Below the pieces are notes generated by a model. The model did no database searches. It was given only the letters and a program-made list of their open reading frames with translations, and was not told the DNA's origin. Both the position numbers and the translations under genes were made by a program. A stretch of 64,000 nucleotides of DNA from Balamuthia mandrillaris (Eukaryota; Discosea; Longamoebia; Balamuthiidae). Positions within the stretch are counted from its first letter, which is position 1, and the number at the start of each line of letters is the position of its first letter. The stretch lies in the NCBI GenBank assembly GCA_031835245.1, contig JAVKOQ010000054.1, forward strand, positions 183,119-247,118, read 5' to 3'. Positions 22,003 through 31,920 of the stretch are shown in pieces.

Positions 22003-25000
22003 GTCTCTGTCTCTCTCTCTCTCTCTGTCTCTGTCTCTCTCTCTCTCTCTCTCTCACACCCTCTTGCATTAATTGTACGTATCTCCCAGAAAGAGGTTTG
22101 GCTTCGTCTTTATAGACGATTTGAGCGCGCAGAAAAGATGGCCTTAGCGGGGTACTTACCTCTTCTTCTTGTTCTCCTTCTCCTTCTCCTTCTCCTTCTC
22201 CTTCTCCTTCTCCTTCTCCTTCTCCTTTGTTTTGTTTCTATAACCTCTCAGAAGTTAGCTAACAAGATTATCACAGCAATTTGAACGTCGTAAGTTATAG
22301 ACGCATTCCAGGAATCAATTCTTACGGAGCGGATATCAACACGTCCAGTTGGGTTAAACCTGGACAATGGAGAACCTCATATCGGTACTCCAACTTGGAC
22401 AAGCTTGCGGACTAGTATGTCTCTACTTCTCATGCTTGCTTCTACTTCTCCTTCTTCTTTTGCTTCTTGTCTTATTTGAAGCCTAAATGCTGGTTTTTAT
22501 GAAAAGCATTATCGAAGTGCCAGTTGGCACGAAAACAGCTCAGATTGTTCGCAATCCTAATCCTCGAAACACCCGTCTTAAAGCCCGTACGATGTCCTCT
22601 GCTTGCATTCTTTCTTTCTTCGTTACTTTCCGTTTCGTTCTTTCTTTGTTGTAAATGCCAACAAATATTTCATTTGAATTTTAAATGCAAACAGTGAATA
22701 TCTACAACAAACTCGACACGGGCAAGAAAACGCTCTTCTGCTCCAAGTTTTGGACGAAACTTTTGCCTCTGAACCAAAAAGGAGACCTCATCATCCGTTC
22801 CATCGCTCTCGGCTCCAAACTCGATCCAATATCTCCCGAACTAATGCTTTGCATTGATGCAATGAACAACGTGCATCGATGGAACGGCTCGGAGTTGGAC
22901 TGTGTGTACTCTTATCAAGGTTCGGAGGAGGTCACATCTTTTAGCAATGAAGATGACAAACAACCCAACATCAACAAAACAAAAGAAGAAGAACAGGAAA
23001 CGAACCACCTTTTACAATCGGTGGATGAAGATGTGACTGAAGAGGAATTGGAGAAAGAATTGAAGAAAGAGGAAGAGAGAGAAACGCACGAAATTGAGAG
23101 AGAACGACAAAGAGCAGAACAAGCAACTGCCTTAGTAGCAAAACTCTCTTCTTCAGCTTCCAACTCTTTTCCAACGATTCATCTTCCTTGCAACGATGGT
23201 AGCTTGTGCTTCCGCATGATTACCATCTCGAAAGACAAACAAAACATTTGTTTTGGACTTACTACATCCGGTAGAGTTTATAGATTACAGTTCACAAATG
23301 ACTGCAAGAATGAAGAAGTCAAGGAGGAGGATGTGGTTGAAGTGAACGGAACGAGAATAGTTCAAATTGGATGCGCCGACGAGAATAACTTGTGGGCTCT
23401 TACGAATAACGTACGACTTTTATTCACTGTTTCTTTCTTTTGCCTTCTCGTTATTTTGTTTTTCCTCCGTTGTATTCTTTTGTTCTCATGTTGTTGTTTG
23501 CGATCTTATAGGGTTTAGTCTTTCATTATACCAACACTGATGGATGGACTTATGAGCCTCATATCGACCTGCGTTGCATAGCCGTTGGAGGAGACGGATC
23601 CGTGTGGGGCATAGGTCAACGTGGTCAAGTCTACAGGAGAAAGCAACAACAGTATGGGTTTCTTCTTCTCTTTTTTTTGTATCAATAGTTTGCTTCTCCA
23701 TTCTTATTCTTTAATTTGTTACATTTTCAGAACAACAGAACAAAGAGTGGCTGAAGAAAAAGAGAAAGAACAGACAGGAGAAGGAGAAGATTCAAACAAT
23801 AACAATAACCCAGCCCAAAAAAATGGAGGAGGAGACGCCATTTGGGAAGTGGTTGACTGCTTCACCACTAACGACCCCTTACATATCGAAGCCAGCTCTT
23901 CTCTCGACGCATGGATTGTCGACAGAGAAGGAGCAGTATACGTTTGGAATGAAGAAGAGCAAAGTCGTTCCTTTGAATGGTTGGGCAATCACAGCATTCG
24001 CATCGCCACCAAGAACGGTATTGTTGGATTCATCAGCGTCAATGCTTTGGGAGACTGTTGGGCTTTGGCCGAGGATAACAGCGAGGAGGCCATGTTTACA
24101 AGAACAGGAGGCCTCCATTTGTTCGCGCTGTCAAAGCATCGTTTGCAGCTTGTGCACGCAACTCAGTTCACAAAGGTATATCTCTGTGCTTTCTGTAATT
24201 CTCTGTTCTTGTTTCTCTCATCCCCTTTCCCCTTCTTCTTTCGTTCTGTGAGTAACTCTTTCTTGAACAAAACAAAAGGTATGGGATGATCACGGAACGG
24301 GGTCAAAACCTTACGATGTAACCTTCTTCAAAGCGAATGCCGAAGAACCTGGCTTCGTTTCTTTGGGCGATCTCGCGGAGCGTTCTCATCTCCCGGAAGC
24401 GGTGGGCACCTCCATTATGGTTCGAGAGCTGGACTATGATCCCTCGAGACATCCTGTTCAGTTCCTTCGTTCCCCGGTTGACTTTGATGAGATTTGGAGA
24501 GACAGAGGAACTGGTATGTTCACATTCTTGTGTGTTCTTCTTTTTTTAAACCTTCTTATCGATACTCTTTACAAAACAAAAACAAAAAGGTGCAAAAGGA
24601 CGTTGCACGATCTATCGTCCCATTCCACCTGAGGACTACGCCGCCTTGGGCTTCATCACGTTCAGAGGCTATGACACCAAGCCGCAGCACTCGGACATGG
24701 CTTGCGTGCACAAAACATTGTTGAGGCCAGCAAAACTCTTCAAGAATGATTGCCTGTGGTCTTCGCGAAAGTCCGGTGCAAAATATGGTTCGCTTCCTTG
24801 TTTCTTTTTGTTTTTCGTGGAAGATGTGTCTGGTTTCTTTGTTAACGTTTATCATCCTCTGTTTTTTTTAAAGGTCATTGTTCATTGTGGTTCGTTTGCG
24901 AACAAGATGCGGAAGAAGAAGGAGAGAATGAAGTGGAAAAGGAAGAGCACAAAAAGAAGAAGAAGCAGAAGGACAAGGAAGAGCGTCCTCGTCAGATAAC

Positions 25001-25082
25001 CCCCTTCTTTGTGGGCTGCAAGGGCTTCAAGCCAGAGTTTGGCCCGGACTTTAAGGTTTGGACTTTGGACCAACAAGAATAA
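20529..25082 (+). CDS. Papain-like/tectonin/VPS62 multidomain protein
   Basis: Fifteen exons join in frame (20529-20687, 20779-20808, 21061-21117, 21203-21321, 21519-21641, 21717-21825, 22090-22151, 22277-22414, 22507-22586, 22695-23410, 23512-23651, 23731-24175, 24279-24513, 24590-24787, 24874-25082), 939 residues. Residues 60-290 hold NPYGHLAVRYT (His68), VMNVRGFGGGEMVNF, DYFFGTNDWD and GNCAYWVAMGL (Cys178), then NVVSYRRIPGINSYGADIN. His before NC is the order of circularly permuted NlpC/P60-type thiol domains (PPPDE, LRAT), so a cysteine hydrolase is possible. Residues 300-700 carry tectonin-like propeller repeats (IAVGGDGSVWGIGQRGQVYR, DCWALAEDN). The C-terminus is a VPS62 domain: GTGSKPYDVTFFKA, PEEPGFVSLGDLA-type and CTIYRPIPPEDYAALGFITF blocks. 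VPS62/tectonin proteins are linked to membrane trafficking. The N-terminal assignment is inference. Confidence 0.75.
20815..21032 (+). repeat. TTCTTG/CT satellite intron
   Basis: TTCTTG and TTC repeats pass into a CT dinucleotide run just before the acceptor region of this intron. Confidence 0.85.
21840..22056 (+). repeat. CTCTGT hexanucleotide satellite intron
   Basis: The intron 21826-22089 is mostly CTCTGT repeats grading into CT repeats on the sense strand. Confidence 0.9.
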
Positions 25083-25180
25083 AGTTTCGTGTCGTCATGG
25101 ATAATTATCGTGTCGTCATGGTGTTTAGCCATGTCGTCACGAAAGAATCACAAGAAGAAAGATTGACAAGAAAGAAAACG

Positions 25181-25911
25181 ATGGAAGAGAATTGCATTTT
25201 TTGTAAGATAGTGAAAGGCGTTGCTCCTTGCTACAAAGGTCTCACAGTACCTCTTCTTGTTTTTCTTCTGCTTCTTCTTTGTCGTATGTTGATCTAGCTA
25301 AACAAAACTTTGGAAATAAAAAACAAAAACTAGTCTATGAGGATGAACACGTTTTGGCGTTCTTGGACATAAACCCTCTTATGGAGGGACACACGCTTGT
25401 CATACCCAAGGAGCACTACGTCACGCTGGACCAAGTGCCCGGCGAGCTTGCGGGGGCGTGTATGGCTGTTGTACCAAAACTGGCTCGTGCTCTGATGGAA
25501 GCTACTGGAACTTGTGGTATTCTTTTTCTTTTCTCTTTTCTGTTTTTTTTTTGGCCGTTTTTTTCTTTTCTCTTTTCTTTTTTTCTATTTTTTTTCTATA
25601 AAGGTCTATTATTTCTTATGCTATTGAGCGTTTTCAACAAGAACAAATAATGAACTAACCACAACAACCAAAACAAAGGATGGAACATACTTCAGAATAA
25701 CGGTAGAGTGGCGGGGCAAGAGGTCTTCCACGTTCACTTTCACGTGGTGCCGAGGAAGAGAGGAGACTCCCTCAGCTCCACATGGTGTGGGTGGCGCGTG
25801 GACGCCTTGAAGAAAACGGAAGGGGAGAGGCTGTCTTTGGCCGTTCAGCAAGCGTTGTTGGATAGGAGCGAGAAAAACGAAGCGGAAGGAAAGACTGAAA
25901 CAAAAAAATAA
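25181..25911 (+). CDS. HIT-family nucleotide hydrolase
   Basis: Three exons (25181-25238, 25334-25516, 25679-25911) join in frame, 157 residues. It opens with CIFCKIVKG, the usual N-terminal helix with a possible zinc-binding CxxC, continues through [25 protein letters not shown] and ends the core with the catalytic histidine triad HVHFHVVPR. The middle His is the nucleophile in HINT-type purine nucleoside phosphoramidases and related hydrolases. The length and CxFC opening fit HINT/HIT proteins better than aprataxin. A charged C-terminal tail of about 45 residues is extra. An upstream in-frame ATG at 25097 would add 28 residues and lies only 15 bp after the previous stop codon; I chose the ATG next to the conserved CIFC. 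Confidence 0.88.
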
Positions 25912-26420
25912 GCATGTGACTCTCAAGCCGATAGCCTGCAGGCTGTCAGAGAGGAGCAGACCGGTGTCCTTTTTTGTAAAAATGTAACATTGGAATTCCT
26001 AACTCCAATCTTATAGGGTGGGAAGATGAGAATGAGAATGTTCGCTTGGAGATTGAGAAGGTAACGAGAAGCTTGCAACAACAGGGACATACATAGGGCC
26101 ATGGCCGCCCGCATAAAAGATGGCTTGAACCTTGCTGGGGTCTATCTAAGAGAGGCTTTTAGTGGTTTGCAGCTGGAAGGTCTCCAGAGAAAGAAATTGT
26201 ACCACCGTCCAAAAAGGAAAAATACATGATGATCTGTGATGAAAAATTTCCAAAAAAGTCCGTTTTTACACCAATCATAAATCAAAGCATTTGAATTTAT
26301 GTCCTATAAAGGTACCAATCGATCTTGCCTGCGTTTCCTTGTATTTCGTTTACCCGTTATTTTTATTATTTTGGGTTGGTTTTCGTTTGTTTGAAAAAAC
26401 AAAGAGAAAAACAAAATAAA
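25912..26420 (+). promoter_or_regulatory. Intergenic region with CCAAT-type site and TATA box
   Basis: CACCAATCATAAATCAAA lies at 26269-26286 and TATAAAG at 26305-26311, 18 bp later. This is the same arrangement as upstream of the granulin-like and acyltransferase genes. Earlier in the gap there is a 12-bp palindrome AGCCTGCAGGCT near 25930. No coding region is convincing. Confidence 0.5.
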
Positions 26421-26461
26421 CATGGAGGTACATACACGCGGTCTTTTCTTTTTTAATGTGA

Positions 26462-27493
26462 CTTTACGCCGACCCGTTGCTAACGCGCTCTTACCGCGAG
26501 CAGCCCGCCCAGGCGCAATGGCCGGAGGACGTGCTGAGCAAGACGTGGGAGATCGCGACGCTGGCAAAGCAGCTGGCGGACTTGTCGAAATTTTTCTGCT
26601 CGCTCCCGCGCAGCACTCTGGCGCAACTCAAGGGCACGTACGGGGAAGAATGGAAGAAGAGGTTTCCTAGCTTCAGGATCGGCTCCACCAAAGCAGAACT
26701 TGTAACGTTGTTTCCTGCTTTTTATTTTCCTCCTTCTCTTCTCTTTTGTTTTTTTTTAAAACGTTAACGGCTTACCATTCCTTCTTTTTCACGTTTTCAA
26801 AAGATAGAGAACGTGAAAAAGTGTTACCAGACGCATATGACCACCGTTCTTTCCGGCCTCAAACCAAAGCAAAAGCTCTTTGATTTGTTCGAGTTCGTTT
26901 TTTCGCTTTCGTTTTATTGCCGTTGTGTTTCTTTTGAGTGAGCTGCTTACTGGCTACCAATAACCTTCAGAGCCCTGAAAGCAAACCCAGAAACGAGCGG
27001 GAAAGCAGCTTCTGTGATGCTTAAAAAAGTGGACACCACCAACACTATAGTGGACAAACTCGTAACGATGATAATGGCGCCTGAAACATCTGTTCTTTCT
27101 TCCTCTGCTTCGTCTTCATCCACATCATCTACTTCTACTACTGCTACTTCTTCTATTTCTTCTTCTGCTGCTCCCATTTCTGCTTCTACTGAAGAGACTG
27201 GTTCTGCCAACAACAAAGAACCAAACGGAACTAAACAAACAGGAACAAAGAGGAAGCACGCAGAAGGAAGTGAGGAGAAAGTAGGCAAGAAGGAAGTAAA
27301 CAAGAAAGAAAAACCGAAAAAAGAACGCCAGGGCAAAAAGTCAAAGCGGGAAGCCAAGCAGTATGCCGAGGAGCTTAGCACATTGGTTCAAACTCTCCAG
27401 ACGGGCCATTTGGAGCCTTGGAAGAAAGAAGGCACCTCCATTCAACCAGAAAAAGTGAAAGAATTGTTGGAACAGTTCATCGCCAAGCACTGA
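26462..27493 (+). CDS. Unrecognised Lys-rich protein, start unresolved
   Basis: Three coding blocks join in frame: 26462-26701, 26804-26892 and 26971-27493. The first encodes LTRSYREQPAQAQWPEDVLSK-type sequence with a helical KTWEIATLAKQLADLSKFF segment. The second encodes KCYQTHMTTVLSGLKPKQKLFDLFE. The third encodes a Ser/Thr linker, a Lys/Glu-rich basic block (KKEKPKKERQGKKSKRE) that may be a nuclear signal, and a final helix EKVKELLEQFIAKH. No ATG opens this frame: it is closed by a TGA at 26459, and the ATG at 26422 is in another frame with no AG acceptor between. A non-AG intron, a non-ATG start or an assembly error could explain this. I do not recognise the family. Confidence 0.5.
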
Positions 27494-27630
27494 CTGTTAA
27501 CAAAGACTACCTCTTCCCTTCTTTACTTTTTGAAGTGAGAGTGAGAGTGAGGAGAGAGCGAAAGAGAGAGAAGAATGTACCTAGGCAGAGATAAAGGAGA
27601 GATGGCGAACAGAAGAGAGCAAATGAGCAT

Positions 27631-27682
<52 letters not shown>

Positions 27683-27781
27683 GACGAAGGAGAGAGAGGC
27701 AGGGAGGGTGAAGGCGAAGGGAGAGTGCGATTAAAGAGATAGTCCGCCGTGACGTCGTGAAAATAAGAGAGGAGAAAAGAA
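27494..27781 (+). other. Short spacer with GA repeat
   Basis: A GA dinucleotide run fills about 27632-27680. TGACGTCG near 27750 resembles the TGACGTCA site seen at other promoters and lies about 30 bp upstream of the acetyltransferase start. Confidence 0.5.
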
Positions 27782-28512
27782 ATGCAAGTGCCAAGCAAGG
27801 TGTGGCTGGAGAGAGGAGGGTTGGTGCTCAAAACGCCAGAAGCGGAGGACGACGAGGGCATGCGCGTTTTGCTCAGCACGCCTTCCATAACGCGCTATGT
27901 TTCTCACCTCCACAAGCAATGGACGCTCGAGGATGTTGTTGCTCGTCGCGAAAACCAACTGAAAGGTAACCTTGTAATGCTTTGTCACTACCGCTGTTCC
28001 TTCTCGTTGTGTTGTTGTTCTTCTTCCTCCTCTTCGTTCTAACGCTCAACAAAACAGCACAAGAAACTTCTGAGTCGTTTGTTTTGTACATGCACGTAAA
28101 AGAGAAGCCGAAGGATGCAGAACACAGAGAAGATGCAGAAGAAGAAGCAGAAGAAACGTTGCGTCTGATAGGAACAACAGGCTTTGTGCGAACAGATCCA
28201 CAGCGGCGGTGGGGCATGTTTGGCATTCTCCTTGACCCCAACTACCACCGCCGAGGCCTCTGCACGTTGGCCCATCTGGTGGCTCTGGAGTACTCCTTTG
28301 AGAGTTTAGGCTTGGAGGAGGCCGAGTTCAACACGTTGGCGGCGAACGAGCCCATGAACGCCTTTTTCAAGAAGAACGGCTTCACGCTGCGCAGCGTGGG
28401 AGGGGACTGGGACCCGACGGCCCAAAACTACTTCGTGACAAAGCGGGAGTGGCCAGAGGTGAAGCAAAACCTGCAGTCACATTGGGAGAAGTATGCCAAT
28501 CCATTGCATTGA
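27782..28512 (+). CDS. GNAT-family acetyltransferase (RimJ/RimL-like)
   Basis: Two exons (27782-27965 and 28058-28512) join in frame, 212 residues. It begins with the beta-strand region TPEAEDDEGMRVLLSTPSIT typical of the Acetyltransf_3 branch. The acetyl-CoA-binding motif A is visible as GILLDPNYHRRGLCTLA, followed by AEFNTLAANEPMNAFFKKNGF, the Asn-containing motif B. The family transfers acetyl groups from acetyl-CoA to N-terminal or small-molecule amines; the substrate is not readable. A 25-residue acidic insert (EKPKDAEHREDAEEE) separates the first strands from motif A. The C-terminal 40 residues extend past the usual fold. Confidence 0.82.
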
Positions 28513-28711
28513 ACAAAACTCAACCATTGCCCTCTATACCTCCTTTTCTTCATCGAAGCAAGCATCCAAAAAAAAAAAAAAAACCATCATCACTACCACC
28601 CAAAAACCAAACGAACCACAAGGCCACACAACCCCCCTTCTAGAGTCTCTCTGCCTTCTTCTTCTCCTTTCTTTCTGTAAAAGTTAAAAAAATAACTTTA
28701 AAAAAAGATTA

Positions 28712-28784
28712 TGAGGACGACGTGACTTGAACACGCAGCCTTTCGGTCTGGAGCCGAACGCTCTACCAATTGAGCTACGCCCCC
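28712..28784 (-). tRNA. tRNA-Trp (CCA)
   Basis: The 73-nt minus-strand sequence folds into a full cloverleaf: a 7-bp acceptor stem (GGGGGCG with CGTCCTC, including G-U pairs), a four-pair D stem, a 5-bp anticodon stem around CTCCAGA, and a GCGTG/CACGT T stem. The anticodon is CCA, for Trp. The discriminator is A, and a T-run terminator follows (ATAATCTTTTTT). There is no intron. Confidence 0.93.
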
Positions 28785-29280
28785 TCTTCGGAAAATTCAG
28801 GAGAGCGGAAGCAATTGAGAAAAATGATTATAAGAACGGTGATGTCTGCAAATAACAAATGCCGCGAAATTTGGTGTGGTGGCAATCTAGATGCGAGGGA
28901 AAATTGGAGAGATAACCACGCTTGCTGCTAAGTGGCCGTTTGCTCGCTGCAGCAGATAAAATTCCGTTTTGTGATGCTGTTGCATTCGATGCCAGGGCAC
29001 TCAAGAGCAACAGGTATATCACTTTGGGAACAAGGCTTCTAAAACGCGGCAACGGTCCCAGTGGTTGTTTGCCCTGTGCAGTGCTGCTGCCTTCGTCCCT
29101 GCCAAGGAATGGCGAAGCCTTGGGGCTGACTTTACAAGCAAGGCACGGCATGTTCTCTTTTGCTCAATATGGAGTGCTTGTTCCTAGCACTGTTTGTTGC
29201 TCACTACACATTGCTCGTTGCCACCTCAATGATCGCCATCGCCATCGCCACCAACAGAAGAAACCCGAACCTTCTACACT
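28785..29280. other. Spacer without recognisable gene
   Basis: Overlapping open frames exist on both strands, but none shows a coherent domain or splice structure. I see nothing to annotate. Confidence 0.35.
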
Positions 29281-30108
29281 GCCCGTCGTGGTTGTTTGTA
29301 GAAGATTCGTGTTTCTTCATCTAGACTCTGTCCCAAGCGAAGAGTTTCTTTGTAGTCCAACACAAAAATGCCTTCTGTTTGAGCTTTGAGCTGCTCTTTT
29401 TGTTGCTGATAGCATGCTTTGTTTTTGCTGTTCTACGTGTTCTTGGTGATGGTAATAGTGTTCCACTTCTCTTCAAAAGCAAGTGATGTTTCTTGCCAAG
29501 TTTCAGCTGCAAGAAGAAGATCAGCTGGTATCATTGTGAGAGTGGAAGTTGTTTCAACAAAAGGGATCGGAGCAACAAGGGGGGAAGAGATGGAGGAGGG
29601 AGACAGATGCGGTTGTAGATGGGTTTTGGTGCAGGTCATGAGCACACATCCCAAGGAGACAGGATCGCAGAAAGCTTGTGAACTCTTCTTCTTCCTTTCG
29701 CAAGGCTTGAAGCTGTCTTCTTCCTTCTTCCGTGGTAGCCTCCATCTTTTGCAGAAGCTGTTTCAGCTGTTGTTCACGCTTTGCTCTGTTGAGGTTTTTG
29801 CTGTAGACAGCTGTTCATCATTTGCAGCTTTCTTTAAAAAGAAAGGATTTTAGGCTCATGTCCATCTCAGGAAAGACCTTTCGGAAGGACTGCCAGCAGA
29901 CAGCAGTGATGCTCTTATTCCAATAACGGAAGGGAACAACTTCAGCAGGCCGTGCTTTTTTGTTTTCTTTTGAGCGTTACCATTTTGTTGTCAGCTGGGC
30001 AGGAGTTCTTCATGCAGTAGTCCTTAACAGTTGCAACAACATCATTAGATACTTTGTGAAGGAACATGGGTGGCATGGGCTCTGGCACAGGAGACCCACC
30101 CTATTTTT
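29281..30108 (-). pseudogene. Transposase-like relic
   Basis: The minus strand holds pieces of one degraded protein. A first piece (30090-29990) reads MPPMFLHKVSNDVVATVKDY, and a second (29965-29830) reads PFRYWNKSITAVCWQSF. A third region (29654-29282) reads AETWQETSLAFEEKW, hits an in-frame TAG near 29440, and resumes with KAQTEGIFVLDYKETLRLGQ. The last phrase resembles the D-F-K-E-N-x-R-L-G strand of transposase-like ORFs repeated in several protist and invertebrate genomes. That likeness is from memory and the identity is tentative. Stops and frame changes show it is not functional. Confidence 0.35.
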
Positions 30109-30119
30109 TCAAATGATGT

Positions 30120-30686
30120 TCAAATGACCAGCTTGAGTCCTGTCGAGCAAACAAGAAAGAAAGAGAGGAAGGAAGAGTAAGAGAGAGCGAGAGAGAGCGA
30201 GTGGGAGTGAAAGAAAGAGGGCGAGAGAGAGAGAGAGAGAGAGCGCGAGCGAGCAAGTGGGCAAGAGAGTGTTATGGTGACAGCTGAGGAACGTCGAGTT
30301 TGGGTCAACTTAGTAAACACCAAGAGGTTTGTGTATCGTTCTCGTTCATTTGCCCGGCGTGATGTATGACAAGCACCTTTGGTATGCATGTCGATTGCAC
30401 TCTTACGTCTTCTCTTTCACGGATTGGTCCGATTTAAGGACTAAACCCTTTAGTTACTCTGGAAAGCTCTTTAGAGATTCTCTCAGAAAGGGGGGAAGGT
30501 TTTTCCATTTCCAACTCTTCTTTATATATCTCTATCTTATTTTGTTTCATAATGTTTCCCGCTGCTGCCAGAGTGAACAAAGACTCCTTCATACAATTAC
30601 TCGTCTTTCACTCGTCGTAACCTTTCTATAGTCTTTGTCATTCAAACTTTGGGAGGTTTGGCTCAAAATCTTCCATTCATTTCAAG
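30120..30686. other. Spacer and possible lost 5' exons of the secreted gene
   Basis: A GA-rich block lies at 30148-30260. I could not find the signal peptide or first Cys region that the paralogue at 44162 possesses, so the 5' part of the gene at 30687 is either very diverged or lost. Confidence 0.35.
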
Positions 30687-31529
30687 TGTTCACCAGGGAC
30701 ACCCCAACGTCTGACCTGTATTACACTGCTGCCACCACCAGTTCCAAAGTGACGTGCTACAATAAGGGAAGTGGTAACGTTGTGTTATACCACTCTCCCA
30801 TAATACCTATCCCTATCTCTCCTTGTATATATATTTCTTTCTTTCATTCTATTAAAGGTCTTTTCCCTACGCCCATCGAGTTGGTGTCCGTTAGGCTATT
30901 CTCCTACCGGCCTTATCACAGTTGGTGGATCGAATAGTATCGCAGTTGTCCTTGATTGCGATAACTACGTTACGACCTGCAATGTGGAATACAGGATAAG
31001 GGCCGCTTGTTTGGATGTAGGTGACGGTGCTGAAGACGGTTACGATGGCACTGGAGACGGCAATGACGGTGGTGAAGTTCCCACTTGTTACGAACTGGGA
31101 ATCACAAGTCAAGGCACATGCGACGCTTTCTGTGGAGGTACTTACTGTAAGCCCGCAAGGTAGACAAAACTAAAATAACACGTCACACTATTCCTCTTTA
31201 TCTCTGTGGGAAAATACATGGCCCCTCAATACTTATGTCCACCCTGCGGCGCTACAGGTACTTACATGTGGGGATTCTATAACGGGCTGATAAGTTGTGA
31301 TTGCTTGACCGGTTTGGCTTGTGCTGACGTTCCTGGCACTGGAGACGGGTATGACGGCACCGCAGACGGTTACGATGGCACTGGAGATGGTAATGATGGC
31401 ACAGGTGACGGTAATGATGGCACCGGGGATGGCAACGATGGCAATGAAGACAGTGACGGTGGTGATCCCAAAGGTGATGGAGCTAACCCCAATCACATCA
31501 CCCCGTTTGCTTTTAACAACTTGTTTTAA
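30687..31529 (+). CDS. Cys-rich secreted-type protein with DG repeats, 5' end unresolved
   Basis: Three exons join in frame: 30687-30773, 30922-31137 and 31258-31529. The product matches the gene at 44162 along its length: TPTSDLYYTAATTSSKVTCY, CDNYVTTCNVEYRI, CDAFCGG and LISCDCLTGLACADVP, then an Asp-Gly repeat tail (units such as DGTGDGN) and the ending NHITPFAFNNLF. Even-numbered Cys and the DG tail suggest an extracellular, possibly calcium-binding protein, but the family is unknown. The paralogue has no introns at these positions. The second intron is flanked by a 10-bp direct repeat. No signal peptide was found upstream, so the gene may be 5'-truncated. Confidence 0.55.
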
Positions 31530-31847
31530 GGTCACTAGTCAACTGTCTCACTTTAAAATACATTTTCTTCTTTTCCTTTGTCGAGTCTCAGCTGTTAAAA
31601 TATTGCTCTACAGCCATACTAAGCATGACAGGGTGTGGAAATGGTTGTCCATCGTTTGAGTTTTTTGAAGAGCAGGTGTTTCAACTATATAACGGCAAGA
31701 TTGCTTTATGACGGGCCTGTAACTTTCGGTTCACTCTCATTACTGGTTAGCTCTCGCCTTCGCTGCTACCTCAGTCACCCTTACAATGCTGTGCTGATAA
31801 AAGAATAAAAAATAAAAAAGAACCAATTAAATAAATAAAAAAGATTA
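31530..31847. other. Spacer
   Basis: AT-rich 3' flank of the secreted-type gene running up to the tRNA-Trp gene. No other feature is seen. Confidence 0.4.
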
Positions 31848-31920
31848 TGAGGACGACGTGACTTGAACACGCAGCCTTTCGGTCTGGAGCCGAACGCTCT
31901 ACCAATTGAGCTACGCCCCC
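31848..31920 (-). tRNA. tRNA-Trp (CCA)
   Basis: Identical over all 73 nt to the copy at 28712, including the 3' flank ATAATCTTTTTT that serves as pol III terminator. It folds as a complete cloverleaf with anticodon CCA and no intron. Confidence 0.93.

Noticed and set aside
26422..26670. ATG frame at 26422 encoding an Arg/Ala/Gly-rich peptide
   Set aside because: It stops at 26670 and does not join the following exons, whereas the overlapping frame does.
28922..29389. 155-residue plus-strand frame next to tRNA-Trp
   Set aside because: No domain, no splice pattern, overlaps equally long minus-strand frames and part of the relic; probably chance.
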